Assembly (NCBI GenBank): GCA_020353155.1
Contig: CP070689.1
Span: 2,429,279-2,468,594 of the forward strand
DNA from: Deltaproteobacteria bacterium
GTDB lineage: Bacteria; Desulfobacterota; Syntrophobacteria; BM002
DNA length: 39,316 bases
Reading direction: 5' to 3'
Positions 1 to 6,768 of this stretch are shown here, piece by piece. The notes below the pieces were generated by a model that was given only the letters and a program-made list of their open reading frames with translations, did not search any database and was not told the origin of the DNA. How positions within the stretch are numbered: the stretch's first letter is position 1; each line of letters opens with the position of its first letter. A program made the translations under genes and the position numbers.

Positions 1-661
1 AAGCCATGAGATTCGGAATCCCCTTGGAATCATTGGTTCTACCGCCCAGCTTCTCCATCATAAAATGGATGAGGGTGACCCAAAAAAACAGCTAGGTGAG
101 ATAATTATGCAGGAGACGACTCGTCTCAACTCAATCGTCACAAATTTTCTGGATTTTGCCCGACCCACTACTCCAAACTACTCTGAGTGCAGAGTAGATA
201 TGGTTTTGAAGAGAAACCTGAAATTCCTAGAAGTTGAACTTGAACGACGAGACATTAGGGTGGAGCTTCGCTTTGCCGAAAATGGCAGACCAGTTATGGC
301 CGATGGTGATCTTTTGTATCGCGCTTTCCTTAACATTTTTGTCAATGCCATGGAAGCGCTGGAAGGTGGTGGCACTATTAGGGTAGTTACTCGGTATCGA
401 GATCGCCAAGAAGATACTCTGGAGGTTATTATTGCGGATACCGGTTCCGGTATTTCTAAGGCTGATATAGGTAGAATATTCGACCCTTTCTTTACTACTC
501 GCAAGACGGGAACCGGATTAGGACTTGCCATAGTCCGAAACATAATCGAAAGCCACGGCGGCACAGTCGATATCAAGAGTCCACCTCCGGAAGAATTGAC
601 GCAATTAGAAAGGAAGGGAACGGCTATTTTCATTTCTTTGCCGGTGAACCCAGTAGATTAG
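1..661 (+). CDS. Sensor histidine kinase, C-terminal part (5' end outside window)
   Basis: This is the kinase core of a two-component sensor that autophosphorylates on histidine and hands the phosphate to the response regulator encoded next door. The reading frame is open from base 2 and begins inside the H-box (SHEIRNPLG), so the sensor domain lies upstream of the window. The N-box (LYRAFLNIFVNAMEAL) is near 318-365, the G1 box (DTGSGIS) near 438-458, the F-box (FDPFFTTR) near 481-503 and the G2 box (GTGLGLAIV) near 511-537. All residues expected of an active HATPase are present. The H-box and HATPase layout is NtrB/AtoS-like. It ends 101 bp before the sigma54 regulator on the same strand, the usual arrangement of a cognate pair. 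The signal it senses cannot be told from this fragment. Confidence 0.93.
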   Translation, partial: SHEIRNPLGIIGSTAQLLHHKMDEGDPKKQLGEIIMQETTRLNSIVTNFLDFARPTTPNYSECRVDMVLKRNLKFLEVELERRDIRVELRFAENGRPVMADGDLLYRAFLNIFVNAMEALEGGGTIRVVTRYRDRQEDTLEVIIADTGSGISKADIGRIFDPFFTTRKTGTGLGLAIVRNIIESHGGTVDIKSPPPEELTQLERKGTAIFISLPVNPVD

Positions 662-762
662 GCGGAGTCAGCATGCCCCAGGCGTGATGCATATTGTCTA
701 AGAATTTGGTATTTGTAATTTAGACATTACTACTCGCTCAGCTCAGTTATTAAGAGATAATC

Positions 763-2208
763 ATGGAAACCATTCTTATCGTTGATGATGAAAAGAATTA
801 CCTATTGGTTCTGGAGACACTTTTAACAGATGTGGGTTACGAGGTGCTTACCTGCGACAACGCCAATGAGGCTCTTGAGGTTACCACGAGTCATGACCTG
901 GATCTGGTCATAACTGACATGCGCATGCCTGGTGTGGACGGGATGGAGTTTCTGGCTCAATTGCGGGGTCGTCAACCAGAGATCCCTGTGATCATGATGA
1001 CAGCATACGCCACGGTGGAAAAAGCTGTAGAAGCTATGAAGAGAGGGGCCTTCGACTATATTACCAAGCCTTTCAAGAATGAAGAACTTATCCTAACCAT
1101 TCGTAAAGCCTTAGAGATGCACCGGCTCAAGCGAGAGAACCGTTTTCTCAGCCAGGAACTGCAAGAGCGCTTCAAATTCGGCAACATCGTGGGCAAAAGC
1201 AAGGTCATGCGTCAGGTGTACGAGATTATCGAAAAGGTCGCACAAACGAGGGCATCAGTGCTGATAACCGGCGAGTCCGGTACAGGCAAGGAACTTATCG
1301 CCAGGGCCATTCATTTTAGTAGCCCCAGAAGTGATAAACCTTTTGTTTCGGTTAATTGTTCAGCTTTACCGGAAACCCTTCTCGAGAGCGAGCTTTTTGG
1401 CCACGAGAGGGGTGCATTTACTGGGGCTGTCACTAGACGGAAAGGCCGTTTCGAGCTGGCTCACAACGGAACCTTATTCTTGGACGAAGTGGGTGACATG
1501 TCTCCAGCTCTGCAAGTTAAGTTACTAAGAGTGCTTCAGGAACTGAGATTCGAGCGTGTGGGCGGTACTACAACCTTGCAGGTGGATGCCCGTTTGGTAG
1601 CCGCTTCCAACCGTGATCTCAAACGGGAGGTAGAGCTAGGACGTTTCAGGGAGGATCTCTATTATCGTTTAAAAGTCGTTCACATAAGCGTCCCTCCGCT
1701 CAGAGAACGGCGAGATGACATACCTATTTTGGTTCACCATTTTCTTAGAAAAGTGGCGAAGGCCAACGGGCTTCCAGTAAAAAATCTAAGCCATGAGGCA
1801 CTCAAGCATCTTTACCAGTATGACTGGGTTGGTAATGTCCGCGAGCTGGAGAATGTTATAGAACGGGCAGTAATTCTCTGCGACGGTGGCGAAATTCGGC
1901 CCCAGGACTTACCGGAAGAGCTATTTCAGAAAAGACTTCCAGGGATCACGGGCAAGGAATCGGAGGAAGCCCTGAGTGGACCAGAAATGGCCGGAGCTGG
2001 AGATTTGCTCCCTTACCTTGGTTTGAATGCACGCCAAGTAAAAGCAATTAATTTCATAAGGAAAAACGGTTATATAACCAACGATTACTACATCCAAATC
2101 AACCAAATCTCTGATCGTCATGCCCGACGTGATTTGAGTCAGCTGGTGGAGATGGAGATAGTGGCAAGAGTTGGCGGGGGTAGGAGTACTCGATATGTTC
2201 TTAAATAG
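763..2208 (+). CDS. Sigma54-dependent response regulator with winged-helix C-terminus
   Basis: This is an NtrC-class activator of 481 residues. Residues 1-120 form a receiver domain with the acidic pocket D8/D9, phosphoacceptor D52 (ITDMRMPG) and K102. Residues about 140-385 form the AAA+ domain with Walker A GESGTGKE (170-177), the sigma54-contact loop GAFTGA (217-222) and Walker B LFLDE (239-243). The expected Fis-type helix-turn-helix is missing. The last 65 or so residues (from about 2011), starting LNARQVKAINFIRKNGYITN and ending in a G-rich wing (VGGGRSTRYVLK), resemble the winged helix found at the C-terminus of RecG/Fic-like proteins. It is likely phosphorylated by the upstream kinase. 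Its most obvious candidate target is the sigma54 promoter just downstream. ATG start; the family assignment is firm, the target is inferred. Confidence 0.95.
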   Translation: METILIVDDEKNYLLVLETLLTDVGYEVLTCDNANEALEVTTSHDLDLVITDMRMPGVDGMEFLAQLRGRQPEIPVIMMTAYATVEKAVEAMKRGAFDYITKPFKNEELILTIRKALEMHRLKRENRFLSQELQERFKFGNIVGKSKVMRQVYEIIEKVAQTRASVLITGESGTGKELIARAIHFSSPRSDKPFVSVNCSALPETLLESELFGHERGAFTGAVTRRKGRFELAHNGTLFLDEVGDMSPALQVKLLRVLQELRFERVGGTTTLQVDARLVAASNRDLKREVELGRFREDLYYRLKVVHISVPPLRERRDDIPILVHHFLRKVAKANGLPVKNLSHEALKHLYQYDWVGNVRELENVIERAVILCDGGEIRPQDLPEELFQKRLPGITGKESEEALSGPEMAGAGDLLPYLGLNARQVKAINFIRKNGYITNDYYIQINQISDRHARRDLSQLVEMEIVARVGGGRSTRYVLK

Positions 2209-2252
2209 TCCGGATTATGTCCGGATTATGTCCGGATTGCGTCCGGATTACG
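2209..2252. repeat. Four tandem 11-bp direct repeats (candidate enhancer)
   Basis: Four head-to-tail 11-bp units start on the base after the regulator's stop codon: TCCGGATTATG twice, then TCCGGATTGCG and TCCGGATTACG. The invariant core TCCGGATT recurs every 11 bp, which places each unit on the same face of the helix. The block lies about 124-167 bp upstream of the start predicted for the -24/-12 promoter at 2350, a typical distance for an NtrC-type upstream activating sequence. The role as a binding site is inferred. Confidence 0.8.
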
Positions 2253-2349
2253 CATTCCGCGGGTGGTTAACCTGATAAGCTTCACCATATTAATTGCAAA
2301 AATAATAGTGTTTTCAAAGTGATATAAATATTCAGTCTGCGGATTGCAG

Positions 2350-2365
2350 TGGCAAGAAATTTGCT
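2350..2365 (+). promoter_or_regulatory. Sigma54 (-24/-12) promoter
   Basis: TGGCAAGAAATTTGCT matches the sigma54 consensus TGGCACGN4TTGCW at every defined position but one, with the exact GG-N10-GC spacing (GG 2351-2352, GC 2363-2364). The predicted transcription start is about 2376. No open reading frame of note follows before the terminator at 2456, so the product would be a short RNA. The neighbour upstream encodes a sigma54 activator. Confidence 0.65.
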
Positions 2366-2375
2366 AGTAATGTAG

Positions 2376-2495
2376 TGGCGAGTAAGGATGGTAAGGTTAA
2401 AATAACAATGAAAGCCCTGCCTTCTTGACTCTTCAACTCTTTTTCTCCTTTCTCCGACCGCCTGGATGTGGCCCCGTCCAGACGGTCTTTTTTTT
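2376..2495 (+). ncRNA. Candidate sigma54-dependent small RNA, about 120 nt
   Basis: The segment runs from the predicted sigma54 start to the end of a strong intrinsic terminator. Its only reading frames are trivial (for example MKALPS then stop at 2408). It has a small hairpin GTTA/TAAC at 2396-2406. A pyrimidine-rich unpaired tract, CTCTTTTTCTCCTTTCTCC, lies at 2437-2455 directly before the terminator stem. Such a C/U tract is complementary to Shine-Dalgarno sequences, as in trans-acting sRNAs that block ribosome binding. Existence of the RNA and its mode of action are inferred from promoter, terminator and absence of coding; no homology is claimed. Confidence 0.45.
2456..2495 (+). terminator. 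Rho-independent terminator
   Basis: GACCGCCTGGA (2456-2466) pairs with TCCAGACGGTC (2477-2487) in an 11-bp stem with one mismatch and a 10-nt loop, followed by eight T residues. It sits about 250 bp beyond the regulator stop and is well placed to end the short transcript starting near 2376. Confidence 0.85.
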
Positions 2496-2543
2496 GGAGC
2501 ACCATTCCTGCATCATTCCCTCAGCCCATATGCGCACTATTTG

Positions 2544-2672
2544 ACAGGAGTTTGCTCAAAAATGTTTGCCTCGTGGCTATAGATTGAGCCCATTAAAGAG
2601 TAACTTAATCTTTTCTTGCCATTCACCAGAGCAGATGGCAAATCCGGAAGGAAAAAAATGGGGAAATTCCTG
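2544..2672. mobile_element. MITE-like element with terminal inverted repeats
   Basis: This roughly 129-bp segment begins ACAGGAGTTTGCTC and ends GGGGAAATTCCTG, whose complement is CAGGAATTTCCCC, so the ends are imperfect inverted repeats. The octamer ACTATTTG lies on both sides (2536-2543 and 2673-2680), as expected of a target-site duplication. No transposase is encoded inside. The first 45 bp (2546-2590) recur at 19021-19066 with about 80 percent identity, which shows a dispersed family. The right end stops 12 bp before the -35 box of hrcA, so the insertion lies just outside the promoter. Confidence 0.5.
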
Positions 2673-2684
2673 ACTATTTGCATC

Positions 2685-2713
2685 TTGACAAAGGATTGAC
2701 CGATTGCTACTTT
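2685..2713 (+). promoter_or_regulatory. hrcA promoter, sigma70-like
   Basis: A perfect -35 hexamer TTGACA (2685-2690) is followed after 17 bp by TACTTT (2708-2713), a weak -10 match. The CIRCE operator begins 3 bp after this -10, so bound HrcA would cover the transcription start. Confidence 0.55.
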
Positions 2714-2715
2714 CT

Positions 2716-2742
2716 TTAGCACTCCTTAGACTCGAGTGCTAA
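2716..2742. promoter_or_regulatory. CIRCE operator (HrcA binding site)
   Basis: The arms TTAGCACTC (2716-2724) and GAGTGCTAA (2734-2742) are separated by exactly 9 bp, a perfect match to the CIRCE consensus. It lies 11 bp upstream of the hrcA ATG, overlapping the leader and probably its ribosome-binding region. CIRCE is the known operator of HrcA, so this indicates autorepression. No second copy was seen before grpE or dnaK. Confidence 0.97.
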
Positions 2743-2753
2743 CATAAGAGGCG

Positions 2754-3797
2754 ATGAAACAATTAGTGCGAGGAGAAAGAGCTAGACGAGTACTTGAGGC
2801 CATAATCCTCGAGTACATCAGTGGCGGTGTGCCGGTGGGATCTCGAGCTATAGCGAAACGCCACGGTTTGGACGTCAGCCCGGCAACAATCCGGAATGTC
2901 ATGGCAGACCTCGAGGAACTCGGCCTTCTTTATCAACCCCATACTTCAGCCGGCAGGATTCCCACCGAACTTGGCCTACGGGTCTACATCGACTCGATCC
3001 TAAAAATAAAACAACTCAGCAACGCAGACCGAGAAAGGATCAGAAGATCCTACAAAGGAGGGGTGGCTCGGGTAGAAGGGTTGCTGAAAGAAACCTCCAA
3101 GGTGCTTTCATCCTTCTCCAATCAGGCTGGCGTGGTCCTAACACCAAGACTGTCTCTGACGGTGTTCAAGCGGATTGAGTTCGTCCGACTGAGGGCCAAT
3201 ATGGTAATGACCATTCTGGTTTCTCAGGCCGGCATCGTGCATAACACGATTTTTGAAATTGATGGAGATATTTCCCAGGAGGAGCTGGACAAATACAGCC
3301 GTTATCTCAATGATATGTTGCAGGACCTTACTCTCCACCAAGTCAAGACGCGGCTTCTGGATGAGATGAAAAAGGAGAAAGTGCTATTCGATCGATTACT
3401 CTCCAAGGCCTTGGAATTAAGTCAAAAAGCTCTGCAGGAGAACATAGAAGATAGCGAGATTTACATAGAAGGCAGAACAAATCTCTTGGATAATCCAGAA
3501 TTTGCTGACGTTGAGCAGATGAGGCGGATCTTCAACGCTTTTGAAGAAAAGAGCAAGATAATAGATCTTTTAGACAAAAGTATGTCGGCTGGAGGGGTAA
3601 ACATTTTTATTGGCTCTGAAAGTGAATTGCTGGATATGGAAAGTGTGAGCTTCATTACTTCACCTTATACTAGCGGCGATGAAATTTTGGGCACTCTCGG
3701 CGTGATTGGTCCGACTAGGATGGACTATTCTCGGATTATTCCTTTAGTGGACTACACTGCCAAACTCTTGAGCAAAATGTTGAAAGAGACTCTCTAA
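2754..3797 (+). CDS. hrcA: Heat-inducible transcription repressor HrcA
   Basis: HrcA represses heat-shock genes by binding CIRCE and is released when GroEL is occupied by unfolded protein. The 347-residue product has the normal family length. An N-terminal winged helix covers about residues 1-75, including the conserved segments VPVGSRAIAKR and SPATIRNVMADLEELG and the motif HTSAGRIPT. The rest is the GAF-like dimerisation region, ending in a conserved stretch (GTLGVIGPTRMDYSRIIPLVDY). The ATG at 2754 lies 11 bp after a perfect CIRCE element, and its Shine-Dalgarno (AAGAGG) is close to the start. An intrinsic terminator follows, so hrcA looks monocistronic rather than joined to grpE-dnaK. Confidence 0.97.
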   Translation: MKQLVRGERARRVLEAIILEYISGGVPVGSRAIAKRHGLDVSPATIRNVMADLEELGLLYQPHTSAGRIPTELGLRVYIDSILKIKQLSNADRERIRRSYKGGVARVEGLLKETSKVLSSFSNQAGVVLTPRLSLTVFKRIEFVRLRANMVMTILVSQAGIVHNTIFEIDGDISQEELDKYSRYLNDMLQDLTLHQVKTRLLDEMKKEKVLFDRLLSKALELSQKALQENIEDSEIYIEGRTNLLDNPEFADVEQMRRIFNAFEEKSKIIDLLDKSMSAGGVNIFIGSESELLDMESVSFITSPYTSGDEILGTLGVIGPTRMDYSRIIPLVDYTAKLLSKMLKETL

Positions 3798-3825
3798 ACT
3801 TAATTAAAAATTCTATTTTTTTCCT

Positions 3826-3856
3826 AGCTCCCTTATTTTTTGGGGAGCTTTGTTTT
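3826..3856 (+). terminator. Terminator after hrcA
   Basis: AGCTCCC (3826-3832) pairs with GGGAGCT (3843-3849) across a T-rich loop and is followed by TTGTTTT. It separates hrcA from grpE. Confidence 0.75.
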
Positions 3857-3921
3857 GAATAATGGGAGGGGGTCTTGACTGAACGCTAATCGTTATTATC
3901 AGAACATATGGAGGACGAAGG

Positions 3922-4626
3922 GTGGTTTCGAAAAAAGAGCGAACAGCAAAGCCTCAAGAAAAAGATAAGGAAGTGCAAGGTCAGCAGCAGGAGATTATTG
4001 CTGAAAAAGATGACAAGGTAAAAGCTGCTGGGGAAGTAGAGGAGGTCTTCGATCCTGAGCGTGCTGACAGAGATGATCTTCTGTTAAAGTTCAGAGAATT
4101 AGAGGATCAACTTCGGCAAGCTGAGGAACGGGTACTTCGCACTGCTGCTGATGCAGAAAATTTCAAAAAAAGGCTCCAGCGAGAAAAAGAAGAGCAAACT
4201 CGCTACGCCAACGAAACCTTCATGCGCGACCTGCTTCCAGTAATGGACAATCTAGAGCGGGCCCTGCAGCACTCGGCGATCGCGCCTAATCAGGAGGGAT
4301 TGCTGGAGGGTCTGAGCATGACCCTCAAGGGTTTCACAGACACTCTGGCTAGATTTGGCTGCACTGCATTGGAGGCCATAGGAAAAACCTTCGACCCAAA
4401 CTTCCACGAAGCTGTGTCTCAGGAGGAAAGTTCAAAGGTAGAGCCTGGCACTGTGCTGAAGGAGCTTCAAAAGGGTTACATGCTCAAGGATAGGCTGTTG
4501 CGACCAGCGATGGTAATTGTCTCCAAGCCGGCCAGCGAGTCGGAAAGAGATAGAAAAGACCAAGCCCCCGCTGAGACTAAGAGAGCCAAAAATGGCGAGG
4601 TAAAAATACCGGTTAGAAAGGCTTGA
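3922..4626 (+). CDS. grpE: Nucleotide exchange factor GrpE
   Basis: GrpE drives ADP release from DnaK in the cytoplasmic Hsp70 cycle. The product has 234 residues. A charged, low-complexity N-terminus (residues 1-50, rich in K, E and Q) is followed by the long dimerising coiled coil (about 53-100, including RTAADAENFKKRLQRE), the four-helix region (LLPVMDNLERAL) and the beta-rich head (FDPNFHEAVSQEE, GTVLKELQKGYMLKDRLLRPAMV). The start is GTG at 3922, 7 nt after a GGAGG; the nearby ATG at 3908 is out of frame. Upstream, TTGACT (3875) and TATTAT (3894) are only 13 bp apart, so the promoter type is unclear. It ends 54 bp before dnaK and the two are probably one operon. Confidence 0.97.
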   Translation: MVSKKERTAKPQEKDKEVQGQQQEIIAEKDDKVKAAGEVEEVFDPERADRDDLLLKFRELEDQLRQAEERVLRTAADAENFKKRLQREKEEQTRYANETFMRDLLPVMDNLERALQHSAIAPNQEGLLEGLSMTLKGFTDTLARFGCTALEAIGKTFDPNFHEAVSQEESSKVEPGTVLKELQKGYMLKDRLLRPAMVIVSKPASESERDRKDQAPAETKRAKNGEVKIPVRKA

Positions 4627-4680
4627 TTAAGCGGGGCATGACCAGGACCAAATTTGTACGGGAAATGAAGGAGGAAAGAA

Positions 4681-6603
4681 ATGGGAAAGATTATCGGCAT
4701 TGATTTGGGGACCACAAACTCGGTCGTTGCGGTGATGGAAGGAAAAGAGGCCAAGGTCCTCACAAATGCCGAAGGGAGCCGCACGACCCCCTCTATTGTA
4801 GCTTTCACGGAGAGTGGTGAACGTCTTTTGGGTCAGGTGGCAAAACGGCAAGCCATCACCAATCCAGAGAATACCGTCTATGCGGTAAAACGCTTGATAG
4901 GTAGAAAATACGAATCCGCCGAGGTAAAGCAAGACGTTACAATTTGTCCTTATAAAATTGTTAAAGCTAAAAATGGAGATGCCCATATTGAGATTCGCGG
5001 GAAGGAGTACAGCCCGGCGGAGATCTCTGCCATGGTTCTACAAAAGATGAAACAGACCGCTGAAGACTATCTCGGTGAGAAAGTTATTGATGCTGTGATT
5101 ACCGTACCTGCATACTTCAACGACAGTCAGCGCCAGGCCACCAAAGATGCGGGGAAAATTGCAGGTCTGAACGTCCTGAGGATTATTAACGAGCCCACGG
5201 CAGCTTCACTGGCCTACGGTCTGGACAAGAAAGTGGACGAGAAGATCGCAGTCTTTGACCTGGGTGGCGGAACTTACGATATTTCTATTCTGGAGATCGG
5301 CGACGGCGTCTTCGAGGTAAAGGCAACAAATGGCGATACCCACCTCGGTGGCGAAGATTTTGACCAGAGGATCATTGATTGGTTGGCGGATGAGTTCCGC
5401 AAGGACCAGGGGATCGATTTACGGGGTGACAAGATGGCCCTTCAGCGTTTGAAGGAGGCTGCGGAAAAGGCAAAGATGGAACTTTCCACTTCCATGGAAA
5501 CCGATATCAACCTGCCCTTTATTACCGCGGACGCCAGTGGGCCAAAGCACCTCAACATAAAATTGACCAGATCCAAAATGGAATCAATGGTGGAAGACCT
5601 AATTGAAAAATTGGTACCTCCCATGCAAACCGCCCTTAAAGATGCAGGGTTGAAAACTTCCGACATTGATGAGGTCATCCTGGTAGGCGGCATGACCCGA
5701 GTGCCAAGGGTGCAGCAAAAGGTAAAAGATTTCTTCGGTAAAGAGCCACACAAGGGCGTGAACCCTGACGAAGTGGTTGCCGTAGGGGCTGCCATTCAAG
5801 CCGGCGTGCTGAAGGGGGATGTGAAGGATGTCCTGCTTCTAGACGTCACCCCCCTGTCGTTAGGCATTGAAACCCTAGGCGGAGTCATGACTAGGCTTAT
5901 CGACAAGAACACCACCATCCCAACTCGCAAGAGTCAGATCTTTTCCACGGCTGCTGACAATCAACCGGCGGTTTCTATTCACGTACTGCAGGGGGAACGG
6001 GAGATGGCGGCAAACAACAAGACCCTGGGCCGTTTTGAGTTGGTGGGGATTCCTCCGGCACCAAGGGGAATGCCACAGATTGAGGTGACCTTCGACATCG
6101 ATGCAAATGGTATTGTGAACGTCTCGGCTAAAGATCTGGGTACTGGTAAAGAGCAGTCTATCCGCATAACTGCTTCCAGTGGCTTGAGCGAGGAAGAAAT
6201 CGAGCAAGCTGTCAAGGAAGCAGAAATGCATGCCGAAGAGGACAAGAAGAAGAGAGAGCTGGTTGAGGCCAAGAACCACGCGGACTCCCTGATTTATCAG
6301 ACCGAGAAAACACTCAGAGAGATGGGAGACAAGGTTGACGGAGCTACCAAGCAGAACATAGAGGAGCACGTTCAAAGGCTCAAGACCGCAATGGAAGGAG
6401 ATGATGCCGAAGCCATCAAGCGGGGCTCAGAGGAACTGATGCAGGCCTCTCATAAAGTGGCGGAGGCCATGTATCAGCAGGCAACTCGTGCTGGGGCAGG
6501 GGAGACTCAGCAACAGCCGGGTGAGGCTGCCTCTGGCGCTGCTGGTAGTGACGAAGAAGTGGTGGAAGCAGAATTTGAGGAGGTTGACGAAGAAAAGAAG
6601 TAA
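4681..6603 (+). CDS. dnaK: Molecular chaperone DnaK (Hsp70)
   Basis: DnaK is the ATP-dependent Hsp70 that binds exposed hydrophobic peptides with DnaJ and GrpE. The 640-residue product is full length. The nucleotide-binding domain starts [12 protein letters not shown] (4-15) and contains [12 protein letters not shown] (around 190-200) and [11 protein letters not shown]. The linker is [16 protein letters not shown], then comes the substrate-binding domain and a helical lid from about residue 500. The C-terminal tail is rich in A, G, Q and E and ends [11 protein letters not shown] strong AAGGAGG lies 8 nt before the ATG. dnaJ, often the next gene, is absent: a terminator follows and then an unrelated lipoprotein gene. 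Confidence 0.99.
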   Translation: MGKIIGIDLGTTNSVVAVMEGKEAKVLTNAEGSRTTPSIVAFTESGERLLGQVAKRQAITNPENTVYAVKRLIGRKYESAEVKQDVTICPYKIVKAKNGDAHIEIRGKEYSPAEISAMVLQKMKQTAEDYLGEKVIDAVITVPAYFNDSQRQATKDAGKIAGLNVLRIINEPTAASLAYGLDKKVDEKIAVFDLGGGTYDISILEIGDGVFEVKATNGDTHLGGEDFDQRIIDWLADEFRKDQGIDLRGDKMALQRLKEAAEKAKMELSTSMETDINLPFITADASGPKHLNIKLTRSKMESMVEDLIEKLVPPMQTALKDAGLKTSDIDEVILVGGMTRVPRVQQKVKDFFGKEPHKGVNPDEVVAVGAAIQAGVLKGDVKDVLLLDVTPLSLGIETLGGVMTRLIDKNTTIPTRKSQIFSTAADNQPAVSIHVLQGEREMAANNKTLGRFELVGIPPAPRGMPQIEVTFDIDANGIVNVSAKDLGTGKEQSIRITASSGLSEEEIEQAVKEAEMHAEEDKKKRELVEAKNHADSLIYQTEKTLREMGDKVDGATKQNIEEHVQRLKTAMEGDDAEAIKRGSEELMQASHKVAEAMYQQATRAGAGETQQQPGEAASGAAGSDEEVVEAEFEEVDEEKK

Positions 6604-6635
6604 TTGATAATAGGTACTTGCTTAATTCCGCCAAA

Positions 6636-6681
6636 GGGTGCTACAAAGACCTCGTTTTAAAAATTTGTAGCACCCTTTTTT
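6636..6681 (+). terminator. Terminator after dnaK
   Basis: A perfect 12-bp stem, GGGTGCTACAAA (6636-6647) with TTTGTAGCACCC (6664-6675), is followed by six T residues. It closes the grpE-dnaK unit and argues against a downstream dnaJ in the same transcript. Confidence 0.93.
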
Positions 6682-6768
6682 ATTATTAATCGCAGGTCAT
6701 CGAGCACAGGGCATCCAGATAACGCTCGCGTTTGTTTCGCCCTGTGGATTTCGAAACGGGAAGAACCG

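Noticed and set aside
3875-3899. Sigma70 promoter before grpE (TTGACT and TATTAT)
   Set aside because: The hexamers are only 13 bp apart, too close for a normal sigma70 promoter, so it is mentioned but not listed as a feature.
5875-6375. 166-codon minus-strand frame inside dnaK
   Set aside because: It is a shadow of the conserved dnaK frame, with no homologous appearance and no start signals.
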